Positions 10,601-33,465 of a stretch of DNA of 64,000 bases are shown here, piece by piece. A program made the position numbers and the translations under genes. The DNA lies in NCBI GenBank assembly GCA_021397835.1, contig JAJFZO010000747.1, positions 126,501 through 190,500 on the forward strand, read 5' to 3'. The notes under the pieces were generated by a model. The model searched no databases, was not told where the DNA came from, and was given only the letters and a program-made list of their open reading frames with translations. The stretch is from Moringa oleifera. Lineage: Eukaryota; Streptophyta; Magnoliopsida; Brassicales; Moringaceae. The first letter of the stretch is position 1, and each line of letters begins with the position of its first letter.

Positions 10601-11155
10601 CCTAGCAGAGTTGCAATGCTTCTTCAGGGGAATTCACATCTCAAATACTGCCCAATCTTGCATGTATTTATCTTGGGAAGGCGAGTTAATTTCTCCGTTC
10701 TTTTTGGTCCAGCCATTTAGAAACGTGGGACTGCCCAAGTAGATAAGAGTGTTCCTTATCTTCACAAGGTACCCATGTTCGAAACATGACAGAAATGAGT
10801 GAAAAAGCAGCCATATAGTTTTATGAGCAGTACACAACAAATTAAACCCAGCATTTCTGTCTTTTATGGCATTGGAAAATATCCTTAGAACCAGATCAAA
10901 AATCCAAGTTCTCCATTTATCAACATTCCGAAACAAACATCAACGAAAACTTTCATTAATTAGCAAACCTAAAATGAACCACAGACACTTGAAATACCAA
11001 ACTTCAATCCAGGCAGCTTAGTTACAGTTTAGCAAGAGATGATTACTTGGATTACTACTATCATACAACATGCCCGAGAGAAAAACCAACGGGACGCCAA
11101 AATACAACTTCATCTGCTTAGCCAAAGCAGAAGAATCAAAAAGTACACTTGAACT
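10601..11155. other. spacer between the tandem methylesterase genes
   Basis: About 0.55 kb that should hold the promoter of copy 1 and the 3' flank of copy 2. A 100-aa minus frame (10634-10936) lacks any family resemblance and is treated as chance. Confidence 0.5.
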
Positions 11156-12691
11156 TCAGTTGGTAGAATTTGCAGCTGCAGCTTCCACAAGGAAATCAAA
11201 GAGAACAGTGGGAGTGGAGAAAAATGGACAGTGATCACTCTCCAACTCAAAAACTTGCGAGGGAGGCCACATTCTGATCATAGTATCCTGTCGACTATGC
11301 ATAAGCATTCTATCATGCATGGTTTTCATGTACACACGGGGGACACTGTCAGCCCCTGGTGTTGCAGGGAGTGAAGTGCCTTTCAGTGCCCTTACAGGGG
11401 CTGGCCGTAGCAGCATCGATGCTAAAAAGGAATCCTGGTCATCCACTTAAGTCAGATTGAAACAAATGCATAATGGCATGTAAGAGAAAGAGAGAATGAT
11501 CTTTGTTCTTAATTAAGAGGGAAAGTTGGAAGTAGTGAAACAGCTTGAAGATGGTGTTGCAATGTAGGTCAAGCTCACCTCTTGAGGGCTGAGATTGTAG
11601 TAATATTCACGTTGAAATTCCTTTTTCATGATGATGGCTGTTGGAGGTTGGTCTTGTCCTGAACCATATATGAACTCAAAAATGTTGATATCTATCGATT
11701 TTTCTGAATTTTCCTGGTCCATCTGCATATATATGCAGCACAAATGAAAGAAAATAACCAGGTTTCTCCAATCATGCATAAAAGAATTTGACAATTTCAT
11801 TTTCTTCTAAAAACAAAGGTTCCCTTGTATATCCATTTGTTATTTGGATTGAGATCCTGCTGATCTGAGCTCCATGTTATCTAAGTGAGCTTTCACATTC
11901 TGAAGGTAAATCCCATGCTAAGGTACTCAATACCCAGATCATATGTTGGTGTCATTAATTATATATGAGGAAAAAGTAAACATATTAGTTAAACAAAAAG
12001 ACAACATGAGCCATGAACAGTGGGAGGAGATAAGAGAAGGCTGGGTCACCCATTTGGAGTATTCCTATCAAGACCATATCTGTTATCAGAGGAAAACACA
12101 CCACACCCTTTGAAGAACCCTACACCAATATGTATCTTCTTGCCCGTATAGATATTTTTAAGAAAATTAACTACTAAGACTCATATGACGAGTTTCTTTA
12201 TGAATAACTTGAACGAACAAAGATCTTACGTCTTTGATTTCTTGATAGGTAGAACCAGGTTTCACCATGTCAGCAGCAATATAGATGGCCATAGAAATTT
12301 TGTGGGCGAAGCTGCATATAGCTTCTGTGAGAGTGGCCCCTGCTGCGCTGTGTCCTATCAGAATCACCTGGGAAAGCAACTTCAACAAATGAGTAATTCA
12401 TCTCACTGGTTTTGCATCCATCAAAGAAATTGTTAGTGACTTGAAATGGTAGTAGGAAACCCTTTCATGGTCAGGCAGATCGGACAAGAAGTTGGTGAGA
12501 GGCTCATTGTAGTCTTGGGAAGTGAAGACGGTGTTGGGATCAGTAAGGTCGATGCCAGCGCCTTTAAGGTCGAGGCACGTGACTTTGTGACCCGACGCCT
12601 CCAGGAGGGACCTGATCTTGTACCAGCACCAGCCTCCATGGCTGGCACCATGGACAAACACCCAGTGCGGCTTATCAGATGTTTCGCCCAT
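11156..12691 (-). CDS. methylesterase (MES-type) alpha/beta hydrolase, copy 2
   Basis: Four exons: 12691-12461, 12367-12230, 11722-11579 and 11434-11156. They give 263 aa. The layout and intron positions match copy 1. The active-site elbow is GHSAAG (Ser84) rather than GHSIGG, and His239 lies in LESDHCPFFSTP. The start at 12691 (MGETSDK) aligns with copy 1; an in-frame ATG at 12742 would add 17 residues with no counterpart. The exon 3 border follows a TATATATGCAG acceptor and adds four codons relative to copy 1. Differences cluster in the cap region and around the nucleophile, so the two copies may prefer different esters. A functional enzyme is likely, since the Ser and His are present. Confidence 0.92.
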
Positions 12692-14459
12692 TCTTAAGTC
12701 GATACCCACTCCTCTGCAACTTGATAAGAAGGGATGGAGCAAGTCTTATTTCGTTTTGTTGATTATTGGTGTTTTTCTTTCGGTTAGTTAAGAGTGATGC
12801 CGACCCAACAAGAAAAGGAAAGGTGTGAGATGAAGACCAGGGATGGAGGTTTGTCTAAAACGGACCACTAGGCAAATGGGTCGTGTCTGCTGAATTTGGT
12901 GCTCATAATTTAAGATATGAATGGAACAGTGGGACAGTGGACTGCAGTCCCTGACTCGTTCATGATTGTTGGGAAATTGGGTTAAGGAGGGACAGCCGGC
13001 AAACAGGGTAGCCCATAGGGAATGCAAAATAAGTGTACATGGAGGACCATTAAGATATCATGGGCTAAACAAAAGAAGAAATCCAGTTTCAGAGGTGAAC
13101 ACACTAAGTAGGAACGTGGAAGAAGGCGGTGTGAACAACAAGAAATCTGAACAACTGAACGTGAGCATTAATGGCCATCTTAAATAACCTTCCTATTTCT
13201 TAAGGTTTAATTAATATTATTTTAGACTAAGTGCAGCCATCACCATTAACTGGGTTCCCATGTTCGGTCTCACCTTACCGTGTGGCGCGTAGAGCTGGAG
13301 GTGCCGGATAGGCCCACAGTGGAAGACGTATCCCAACCCATATGAGAAAATCTCTCTTAAAAAACTGGCTAAAAAAGAGTATTGACTTTTGAAGCAGAGC
13401 ACATGTGAGTTGTGAGTTGTGAGTCGTGCGGTTAAAAGAGCCTCTTCCTTTCTCCGCTCAGCACCACCCCGAATCCCACTCTCCAATCTCCCTTTCTCCC
13501 TCTCTGCTCCTTATTTCGTCGGAATTTCGGGTAATCTCATTATTTCTCGGAGGGATTCAACACCAAATCTCAACTATATTCGTCTCGGTAAGATTCTTAC
13601 TCTCTCCTTCTGATACTTCCATGCAAAACGTGCTAACTGATTCAAGCGCTTCCTTTCGTGGCTCGATTTATGGGTCTCTTCCGCTTTTAGATCGGCCCCC
13701 GCCCCCACACCTTTCTCTTTTTCTTTTTCTTAAAAAAATTTTCTTGCTTGCTTTTCTGAAATCAAGTACAGAGAAAAAAGGGAAGTGCTCTTCTTGTAAT
13801 TTCTTAGAGGAAAATTTCCTCTTTTTTATTTATGAGTTCTATCATTCATGTGGATATATACACGGTGCATTATTGGTTTTAGGTTTATTTTCTCTGAGAG
13901 GAGGACCTTTTCTTTTTGTTCTTTTTCTCCCTCCCTATTTGGGGATAATTTGGAGTCGAGCCGTTGAATTGGGAATGAAACGCGTGGATGCAAGCTGGAC
14001 GTCTGGTTCGGACAGTTGTATACGACAGTCAATTCGCGCTAATGCCGATATCTTATATTTATGTCTTTTGTTTATCACTTCCCGGGATTTCTATTTCCTT
14101 ACATCACCCCACGTGGCCTCGCGCGTGCCTTCTGGTCTCTTCAAGAGTGTTGTTCAATGGGCCGGGCCCCCTCATCAACCCATTCTCCAATATCTGGGCT
14201 GCACGTCCCCACTCGCACTTGATGGGCCTTTTGTTGATCAAAATGTTACTAATCCAACCCACCCCTAACAAGCTAATCAACCAATAAACAAAAGATTAAA
14301 ATAAAATCAAACTTTCTTGTAGGAGTTGATTATGTCTTCAGGGCTCAGGCCTCGTCTTCCTCAACTCTATTGGTACCATAATATTGTTGTAGTAAAACTG
14401 ATTCGGGGTTTGTCTTTGTGTGCAGGTTTCTGCAGCCACCAAGTCTGCCAACTTGCTAA
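12692..14459. promoter_or_regulatory. divergent promoter region and NET4 leader with 5'UTR intron (inferred)
   Basis: This separates the minus-strand methylesterase from the plus-strand NET4 gene. The pyrimidine-rich stretch 13440-13550 followed by GGTAATCTC resembles a NET4 first leader exon and donor. The 3' end of the leader intron is probably the TGTGTGCAG near 14425, ahead of the start codon at 14460. GGCCCAC motifs occur near 13311. A 280-aa frame across 13426-14268 is rejected as coding. Confidence 0.4.
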
Positions 14460-14526
14460 ATGGCCACTATTAAGGCTCACGTAAGAACATAGCATAACCC
14501 ACAAACCACCTTTTTCTATGCCCTAC

Positions 14527-14569
<43 letters not shown>

Positions 14570-17502
14570 CTTTTTCCACTATCAGTTTCAGAGCCAAAGC
14601 TTATTCTACAATCATATGACCTTTGTTTTCTTTTTAGGGTAATTGTATCCGTCACTTTAAAATGCTAAACAACTGTATTTTGAAAGAGTTAAAAGTTATA
14701 GGCTTTGCTTGCATTTGGTTTGTGATCTATGGATTATTTGCCTTTGCTTTATCAAGCTGGTATTGCATCTCTGTTCTAAGGGCAACATATTTTTCCTACT
14801 GAGTCTGGTCAGCTGGTGATAATTCATTGTCATCATTTTTCTAGTGGCAATAAAAGAATCAAACTTTTGGTTTCTGTTCTAATGGTGTTACTTATGGTAG
14901 AATGGAGCAGTTATGGCTTAATTGAACACCCTTGTACTGCATGCATCAACTGAACATTATATATTGGCTCTAGCATAACACTATGTTGTTCTGTTTTCAG
15001 GGTCATTCACATAAAACTATGAAGAGGTTAGAATCAAGAAAGTCACACTCCTGGTGGTGGGATAGTCACATTAGTCCTAAAAATTCAAAATGGCTTCAGG
15101 AGAATCTTGAAGGTAAGTACACACAACTTTGGCTTTGGGTTTATACTTTAATGCATATTTTGCTAATGCGTCAACAGAGGCAAAGTAAAGAGGTCATCGC
15201 CTATACCATGTCGTTCTTTATCTATTTAGTTATGCTGTTGGTCAATGTTTCTTTTTCTTCTGTTTCTTTCCTTCTCCTGCATGGGAGAAGATGTTAGAGG
15301 TCAGGGGGGAAATTAACTGAACTAGAGAATAAATGGCGCATAGGTCTCATCGTTGGTTGACTAATCTTGTTAATAAACATCTTATACCGCAGCAAACATC
15401 TATTGCATGGTCTTTATTTAGTTAGCAAAAATATTTTTGTTTTACATTCTAAAAGGAGCAAGGTTATATATGGGTAAAATGAAGACGGTTAGGTAATTTT
15501 GAAAGTGCCTTTTCCCCTTTAACCTCAAACTAATGGTATGGCTATTTCTTCATCCAACTTCCCAGCCCTTAGGAAAGCCACTCTCTGTCCTTAGCACGGT
15601 TCTTCTTTTATGAAAGCCAGAATCAAGATTAGGTTTTGCAAATTTTGTGTTTATATTACAAAAGGGAACTTTGATGCTGTAATCATCTCAATGGCCAAAT
15701 TGTCAAGAAAGAAAATAATGAAACGATCCCTGACATCAGAGATGGACCAGAGCGTCAAGCGGATGTTGAAGCTGATAGAAGAAGATGGAGATTCATTTGC
15801 CAAAAAGGCTGAGATGTATTATCAGAAGAGGCCAGAATTGGTGTCCCTTGTGGAGGAATTCTACCGCATGTACCGGTCTTTGGCAGAGCGTTATAATCAT
15901 GTCACTGGAGAATTGAGGAAAAATATTCCAACAGACCTCCAATCCCAGAGCTCAAGCATTTCTGACATTTCCTCTGAACTCCCGTTGATGTCACCAAAAG
16001 CAGAACAAAGGCCAGGTCGTCGTAAATCTGGCCCCCGAGCTGCTGGTTTTGATCGTTTTCTTGGCTCTGGTGGGAGCAGTTCTGATGTCAACCAGAAAGA
16101 TGGAGATGAATCATCTTCAGGAACAGATTCTGACACAGATTCTGATGGTTCCTCAGTCAACAATTATTCAGGCTTAATAGGGAATGGCAGTGATCAGGGA
16201 CTGAACAAGAGAATAATTGAATTAGAGATTGAGCTTCGTGAAGCAAAAGAGAAGCTTCAGATGCTAGAGGAAGAAAACACTGATGGTTCATTAAGAAGGG
16301 TGAAAAGTGAGAGCTTTGTTGATCTTCATGCTAAAATTGCTGCCTACCAGCAAGAGCTGAAAACTGCTGATGAAAAGATACATAATTCAGGAGAAGAGAT
16401 TATCAAGTTGAAAGCTGAGCTTGAAAAGTATAAATCTTTTGAAGTGAACAGTGGTCTGCAGGCTGAGTTCAATTCATCTGAAGAGAAAGATGTCAAGAAA
16501 TTGGAGACCGAGCTCAATTTTGAGGTAAATCAGCCATCTGAGATCAAAGAAAGAACTCGTGGGTTGGAAGCAGAGACTCAAGACACCGATGGCAAGATTG
16601 ATGCATTGGTGGAAGAGCTGAGAATTGCAAAAGAAAAGGTTCAGGATTCAGGGAAAGAAATTGCTCGTTTGAAACATGAACTTGAGCTTGAGCGTGAAAG
16701 GTCTTCTGAGAAGATCAGCATCTTGCAGGATCAGCTTGAGTTGGCCAAGAAAGATGTTGCAACATGGAAAACGAAACTGAACTCGGAGAAAAGAGAGGTG
16801 TCTAAGTTGCAAGAGAGAATTGCAAGGTTAAAAAGTAGTTTATCAGACAGGGATCAAGAAGTCATGGATTTGAAAATGGCAGTATCGGATGCTGAGCAGA
16901 AGATTTTTCCTGAGAAGGCACAGATTAAAGCTGAAATATCCAAGTTGTTAGAGGAACAAAGTCTTTTGGCGGAGGATCTTAGACAGTGGGAATCACGTGG
17001 TCGTTCTTTAGAGGATGATATCAGAAAGGTCACCAATGAGAAGACAGAAATGGAGGAAAGGCTGAAGGGTGAAATCGAGATGTTGAAAGTAGAAATTGTT
17101 GAGAGGAACAATCATGTTGAAAATATAAATGAAAGCCTTTGTGCTTTAAGATCCGAAAGAGATGAACTTCGTGCAGAAATTGTTTCACTCAAAATGGAGG
17201 TGAGTTCCAGAGATGATCGGATTGATGAATTGGAGCAGCATCTGCACCAATTACATATGGAGCATGTACAGCTGATAGCTGGTGCTAAAGAAGCACAGAA
17301 ACTGATGGATGAATTGAGAGCAAGAACTAAGGAGCTGGAAGAGGAGGTTGAGAAGCAAAGAACTTTAATACTGGAAGGAGCAGAAGAAAAACGGGAGGTG
17401 ATTAGGCAGCTATGTTTCTCCCTGGAACATTACAGAAATGGGTATCATAGGCTTCGGCAAGCATTTATAGGACACAAGAGAGTTCCAGTTTTGGCATCAT
17501 GA
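14460..17502 (+). CDS. NET4: NETWORKED 4-type actin-binding protein (NAB domain + coiled coil)
   Basis: Three coding exons: 14460-14480, 15001-15112 and 15740-17502. They give 631 aa. Residues of about 8-105 form the plant NAB actin-binding domain, with the signature [18 protein letters not shown], then [20 protein letters not shown] and [21 protein letters not shown] Ser/Asp-rich linker follows, then a long heptad-rich coiled coil to near the C-terminus, which ends with a motif like that of related KIP1/NET proteins ([18 protein letters not shown]). NET4 members link actin filaments to the vacuole membrane; that role is family knowledge. The frame also stays open 130 nt upstream of exon 3, but splicing at CATCAG|AGATGG gives the family sequence ENLEEMDQS, so the upstream part is intron. 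Intron 1 carries an AT microsatellite. Confidence 0.93.
14527..14568. repeat. (AT)n microsatellite in NET4 intron 1
   Basis: About 19-20 AT repeats within the first coding intron. It is likely length-polymorphic. Confidence 0.9.
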
Positions 17503-17818
17503 GCATGAGAGACTGGCATTGTTTCCCAGGGCTTGTTTTGTGTAAGTTCCCAGTATTTTAAGGGCGTCTGCTATGCCGTGTGTGCGGTGCCTTGATCGAT
17601 CTTGTACTGTGTGTTGCAAACATAAATGCGAGAGCATAGTAGTATTAGGTGTCGGTTTGATGGATGAATGGAGATTGTCCCATCAGGTGTACAATGGGTA
17701 GAAATCCCGAAGATCATGAATAAATTGATAGTTCTGTTTGTTTGCAAAACTTTTTTTTCTAAAAAAAAAAAAGAAAACATTTGTTTTGTTTTTTTTTCTT
17801 TAGTGAAAAAGGACGAGG
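17503..17818. other. NET4 3' flank
   Basis: 3'UTR-like sequence with poly-A and poly-T tracts near 17750-17800. No gene seen. Confidence 0.5.
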
Positions 17819-17891
17819 CGCGCCAGGTAGGGGTCGAACCTACGACTTTCTGCTTAGGAAACAGACGCTCTATCCACTGAGCTACAGGCGC
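17819..17891 (-). tRNA. tRNA-Arg (anticodon CCU)
   Basis: The reverse strand folds as a tRNA: acceptor GCGCCTG/CTGGCGC with a T-T mismatch at pair 6-67, D-arm GCTC...GAGC, anticodon stem TCTGT/GCAGA with loop TTCCTAA (anticodon CCT at positions 34-36), and T-arm GTAGG/CCTAC with loop TTCGACC. A T5 tract follows about 10 nt downstream on the same strand as a polymerase III terminator. It has no intron and reads AGG codons. The A-box and B-box are intact, so it looks functional. Confidence 0.95.
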
Positions 17892-18465
17892 TCGTGACGG
17901 CTTATGGTGCAGTTGTTTTTATTTTCTACTTTTCTACTGTGGTCCGAATCACAGGCAACGACAGTGTAGACCAATACAAGGGATGGGATTGCCTCTTACT
18001 CAAACTTCATGTTTGTCTGCTTTTGCTTTTAAACGCAATTGATAACATGTGACTTTAGAACCCATTCAGCTGGCCGGTTATCACAGCTCCAGATCCTCAT
18101 AACTCAAGTAATAACAAGTACACCTCATGATATCTCAAAGGACCTCCAATAATAATGCAAGTTTCTAAACCAGCACGCATGCTTTGTCTTTGCTAATCAA
18201 GTTGATATCATAGAAGATTCTGTCCTCTGAATTATTTCAACCAATGTTATACCCTCAGTAGGTTTTTTATATCATTTTAAAAATAATTTGAGCAACACCA
18301 GCTAATGGTAGATGAGAAAGAAAGTGTTTCTTCAACGATCACATCATTACAAAAGGATAAAGAACAAGTTATTGAGACCCAAAAGCCTCCATAAGCCATA
18401 AAGCTAAGCATTATTCAAACAAACCAATTTCCCAGGGGTTAGCTCATCAGAACCTCCATACAGAA
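17892..18465. other. intergenic
   Basis: Between the tRNA and the 3' end of the bc1-subunit gene. No gene or notable repeat seen; it includes the 3'UTR of the minus-strand gene at 18466. Confidence 0.5.
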
Positions 18466-19778
18466 TCACTGTCCCTGAGCCTCAGATTTCTCCAAAAATG
18501 TCTTCTTTAACCAGTCAAACGGCTGTAACATGCACAAAATACAAAAATGAGAGGAAGGCTACACAGAGAACAGAGACATCAAATATAAAACCCGGGAGAA
18601 TACACTTAGTCCTCAGCTTATAAGAAATCATTGAACCATGCACCGCACAACCATTTACACTATGAGAAATCTTCTGCGCTCAATCAAGGTTTAGCCGTGC
18701 CTATAATACTAGTTGATAATCCATTGGAAATGAAAAAGAGCCAGGTTTGGACTAAACAAGAAAAGATATTTGTGCTCAATGGATCAACCAAGTAAAGCCA
18801 ATTCATGCCTATCTGATGCTTCTTTTTCAGCACCAATTGCAAACAAGAATTGCACAATTCAAGAAAAAGATAAAAAAGAGAGAAAGGAAACAACTGATCT
18901 CCCTTTTCGAAATAACCCTATACGAGTAGCTTTATGAGATACAAGAAGTTCACAAAGGAGAATTGGGCACTATTTATGGATACAAACACTGTAGTTCTCT
19001 ATTTATCGCCAAGCCTAAATACTGCCACTTAACCAAGATCCACAAGACAGCAACAATGTCATTATCTATTGAATGTTACGTGATTTATGGTTCTGTCACC
19101 ATCAGCTCCGGATCTAGTTATCCAGCTTTTTTGATCAAACATAACCAGAAAGAAACATTCAATCAGTGAATGCACATAATTCTACACATGTGGACAGTGA
19201 TGGCATAGTAAGACCCGTGCCTCTCAAGAAAATGCAGCTCTGAGGCAGATACTTTCATAAGGTAAATATCCCATAACTTGAAAGCATCTATAGAAAATAT
19301 CCAGAAACGCAAAATAAAATTGCAAACACCAAATTTATCTGTCTCAGCATTTTGCCAATTGCCTAGACTAATAATTTTTCTTGTTATAACTAGAGCACCA
19401 ACATCCCGTGCACAAAACAAATCTCAGTAATCTGAAATAAAGGAGAGCGCTGAGAGTAAATTCAAAGGAAAAGAAAAATGGAAAAGTTTAGAGATTGGTT
19501 GATTGATTATGAGTTAGACAGCAGTTGGATAAATAACTGAACTAAAATGATCTGTTTAGCAGCGGAAAAGCGAAGGGGAGAAGGAAAAGAATCGAACGAC
19601 AGATGAAGAAAAGAGATGAGAAAAGAAAGGGAACCTGGATGAGCCAAAGGGCACCAGTAGTTGCAGCCACACCCCACATGGCAGCAGCCTGAAGATCGGT
19701 GGATTGGGGCCGAGACCCCGGCCGTAGAAACTTGAAGAGACCTCCTCCTGCCGCTGCTCCGATCCCTGCACCTCCCAT
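18466..19778 (-). CDS. cytochrome bc1 complex small subunit, QCR10/6.7-kDa-like
   Basis: Two exons, 19778-19635 and 18522-18466, separated by a 1.1-kb intron, give a 66-aa protein. A glycine-rich N-terminus leads to FKFLRPGSRPQSTDLQAA, one transmembrane helix (AMWGVAATTGALWLIQ) and a short tail PFDWLKKTFLEK. This layout matches the plant mitochondrial complex III subunit 10, a single-helix protein of the inner membrane: a charged N-terminus, a Trp-Gly-containing helix, then QPF-W-KKTF-EK. The splice joins CAG|CCG in phase 0. The second exon is only 19 codons and easily missed. The identification rests on motif memory, so a different small inner-membrane protein remains possible. Confidence 0.75.
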
Positions 19779-20733
19779 TGCACAAAATTGTTTGGATTAC
19801 CAAATGCTTCAATTGTCATATTAACCTACTAAGAGGGCAACGATATTCTATGTAATCGCATTTTGGCCTCACAAGTTTGGGAAATTATCATTTTTATACT
19901 TCTCCTTTTGGAATTTATCTAAATTACTGTTTGGTACATTGGCATCTAGAAATTGAAGAAAATACTTTTATTTATACACGATTAGTTGCTTGTATGACTA
20001 TTTCAGAGGGCAGAGAGCTGTATTTACCTTTTCATGAATTGGGCTTACCCACCTCTCTTTATGTTGTTATTCATGATTTACAATATGATCAAGAATACTA
20101 GGGCTGATAGAATTCACTGACTTGAGCAGAAGGAATGCCCTTGCACGCTTTCACCAGCATCAAAGATTGAGCCCCAGCCAATGCAGGGAACAGACCGAAG
20201 TCTCACAAATACCAATTACACAAGAAAGGCAAGTCATGTCCTCTTTCCAGCAACCCAAACTACTACTGCTGCCAATCGATTCAAATTCAAATCATCTCAT
20301 TCACACAGAATTCATATCGATCAGGTTAAGCCTTTTATTTCCATTATGAAAAAGATTCACTCTAAAGACGTACAATAAGCAAAACTCTGTAAATTAATTC
20401 TACAAACTCAGATTGAACCATGCGTGTTACATCGGTTGAGTACATTGATGTTTATAAAGGATAACAAAGATGCAACACCTGCAAGTTAAAAGAAGTTTTG
20501 TCATCTCCAGCCCATTTTGTACTTCACCCCAAACTCAGAAGCATCCTCCTAAACATCCAGTCTTTCCATCAGTATGAAAAACATGATACCACAACACTTG
20601 CCAGAGAGAAAGAGAGATGATAAGAGAATTCCAACTTGGCACAAATAGACCAAGAAGCTACAAAACCTTACAAACCTTCGAATTTTGAAGCCTTGAGCAA
20701 TGATCATAAATCATCTTCAGAGAGCCATTAAAA
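19779..20733. other. bc1-subunit upstream region and helicase 3' flank
   Basis: No coding sequence supported. It should contain the promoter of the 66-aa gene and the 3'UTR of the helicase, both on the minus strand. Short frames at 19877-20378 show no family features. Confidence 0.45.
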
Positions 20734-31498
<10,765 letters not shown>

Positions 31499-31883
31499 GG
31501 CTGTTTTGGTTATTTTAGTGTTCCACGGTTTGCCGAGAGAGAAAAGATAAAAGAGTTTTCCTTCTTCTCAGGGATGAAAGTGACTGGAGGGACTGAGTGA
31601 CCAGTGAGTGAAAGCGCAGGAGGAGCGAGAGGGGACTCGAGAGTGCTAACTTTTCGCCATCTGGGCTTCACGAAATTGGGCCCTGTGCAATCTGGTGACA
31701 CAACCTTAGGCGCCATTGATGTTGAGCCCAATCATGGGCCGAGAAAGTGAGACCGCCGTGGGTCACGGGGCTACGGATACTCATCGGAAATACCGGTAGA
31801 TGGGCTACGAGTTGGTCTTTTGCTGAATGATGAATTGACGACTGACCTAGATGCCAAAATGAATGAAAAGGAAGATGATGAAT

Positions 31884-31884
31884 G

Positions 31885-31917
<33 letters not shown>

Positions 31918-31920
31918 GAG
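31884..31920 (+). repeat. (GGGTGA)n array, possible G-quadruplex
   Basis: Five to six tandem GGGTGA/GAGGGT hexamers give regularly spaced GGG tracts, about 0.39 kb upstream of the helicase start codon on the strand opposite its coding strand. The spacing fits an intramolecular G-quadruplex. It is not the plant telomere repeat. Confidence 0.85.
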
Positions 31921-33144
31921 GTGACGTGGACAATTTGTAGTCAATAAAGAAGGAAAGGATGGTGGTGTAGGTAAGCTTATGGACGTCGTCTAATGGCTTC
32001 TGTTGGAAGTTAGTTGGGGGTAGTAGGTAAGCCTTCTGAACTGGTCTTACCCATTTCTTTTTTCTTCTTTTTTTTTTTATTATGACAATGGTACATTATG
32101 ATGATATTATTATTAGGATTATAAATTATGACAATGTTTTTATTTTATCACCATAGTCTATGGTGTTATAAGGTGCAAGGTGGAAAGCAAAAAAAAAAAA
32201 AAAAAAAAAACAGGGGGTTTGGGGTTAGATGAGCATGTGGCAGCTGAAATCGGCTCCCATGCGGGCCCAGGTGGTTGGTTGTGCTGACGCCGTCAATTTG
32301 GATGCCGTCTTCAGGCCCGGTCGTGGGGTGGGGGTTTGACATTTCTCTATTTTTAAAAATAATAATAATAATAATACGTCATCGTTTTATTTTAGCACTT
32401 ATAGGATGTGATGGCGGCGGTACAAATGTGCATCCTGAGAGCCATGCGTCAAGCCACACCTACACTTCTCTCTCCCGCTATATATATCAAACATGAAATA
32501 CAAAAAGAAAAAACATTAAAAAAGAAAAAACACGAAGAGTGTGCAATTCATACTAACAGTTCTTCATTTTACAGCCACAAAAGTAATTTTCAAGTTGACA
32601 TTCCAACTGTCTCTTTAATTTCCATACATTTTTTCGTTAAATTTACGGCACTGAGGGTTTACATAATAGTAGACCAGCCAATTTATCTAGTTGGATCAAA
32701 ATTTTATATTGATATTAGCTATATAAATCTCTCTCTAAACAGAAAAAAATTTATTAAATTTATGATTTGTTACTTCAATAATATGAAAAGTAATTATAAC
32801 AAATCTTATTCATTGTCACATATCAACATTTATTTACAATATTCACATAAAGATTCGTATCCAAAATGATGTTTTTACCAAGCAAATTGGTTGCACCCTT
32901 TGTTGTGCTCACTAAAGGTCTTATAGACTATGCTCGATAGTCAATGAATCTTTATATTCCTTTCAATATATAAACTCCTACACTTTTATCACTGGAAAAA
33001 TAGTATTATCTTAATTAATATTCAGGCGGGTAATAGTACACCAAACGGCTCAATCTACATAATTTATGAGTACAGAATATGTCATGTGGGCACCAAATCT
33101 TATTTTGATGGGACCGACCTCATGTCCATGGCAGTTTTGACATT

Positions 33145-33360
33145 TTCCTTCACCTACCCCCATCCCTCTTCCTTCACCTACCCCCCATCCCTCTTCCTTC
33201 CTCCCATAACCAAGTGATAGAAGCCACACCATCATGCGGTGAAAAGCCAACCCACCATTAAATCAGACAGCGTCACGATTACATCCCTCACCCACCGCAG
33301 GCAAGCCCGATGACCACGCGCCCCACCTAACGCATCACTGAATCCCGCTTATAAAAATCC
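33145..33360 (+). promoter_or_regulatory. C4H proximal promoter: AC elements and TATA box
   Basis: Two ACCTACC boxes (33152-33158, 33176-33182) sit in a perfect tandem duplication of about 24 bp (CCTTCACCTACCCCCATCCC core). A third, ACCTAAC, lies at 33325-33331. TATAAAAA at 33350-33357 is about 110 bp before the start codon. AC elements are the known binding sites of lignin/phenylpropanoid MYB factors in PAL, C4H and 4CL promoters, which fits the downstream gene. Confidence 0.8.
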
Positions 33361-33465
33361 CCATCGCCTCCCCCTCCCCGCATCAGTCAGGCTACTTGCT
33401 GATCATTCAACTGAAAGCTACGTTTCAAGAAAACACCCTCCTCCCCCCCTCCCCAACGTTCACAG

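Larger units (their letters stand above)
31499..33465. promoter_or_regulatory. divergent promoter region: helicase (-) and C4H (+)
   Basis: Non-coding region of about 2 kb between two divergent genes. A TGGGCC element lies near 31735 (helicase side), a GGGTGA tandem array at 31884-31920, and a 22-base A run at 32189-32210, followed by AT-rich DNA to about 33000. The C4H side carries AC elements and a TATA box, listed separately. No gene is supported within it. Confidence 0.6.

Noticed and set aside
13426..14268. 280-aa plus-strand open frame
   Set aside because: It lies in the NET4 leader and leader intron, is rich in Ser/Leu/Phe from pyrimidine tracts, spans a likely splice donor and has no family resemblance.
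15610..15739. Upstream extension of the NET4 exon 3 frame to an earlier ATG
   Set aside because: Splicing from exon 2 into 15740 gives the conserved NAB-domain sequence; the extension has no NAB-like sequence and would lose the WWWDSH part.
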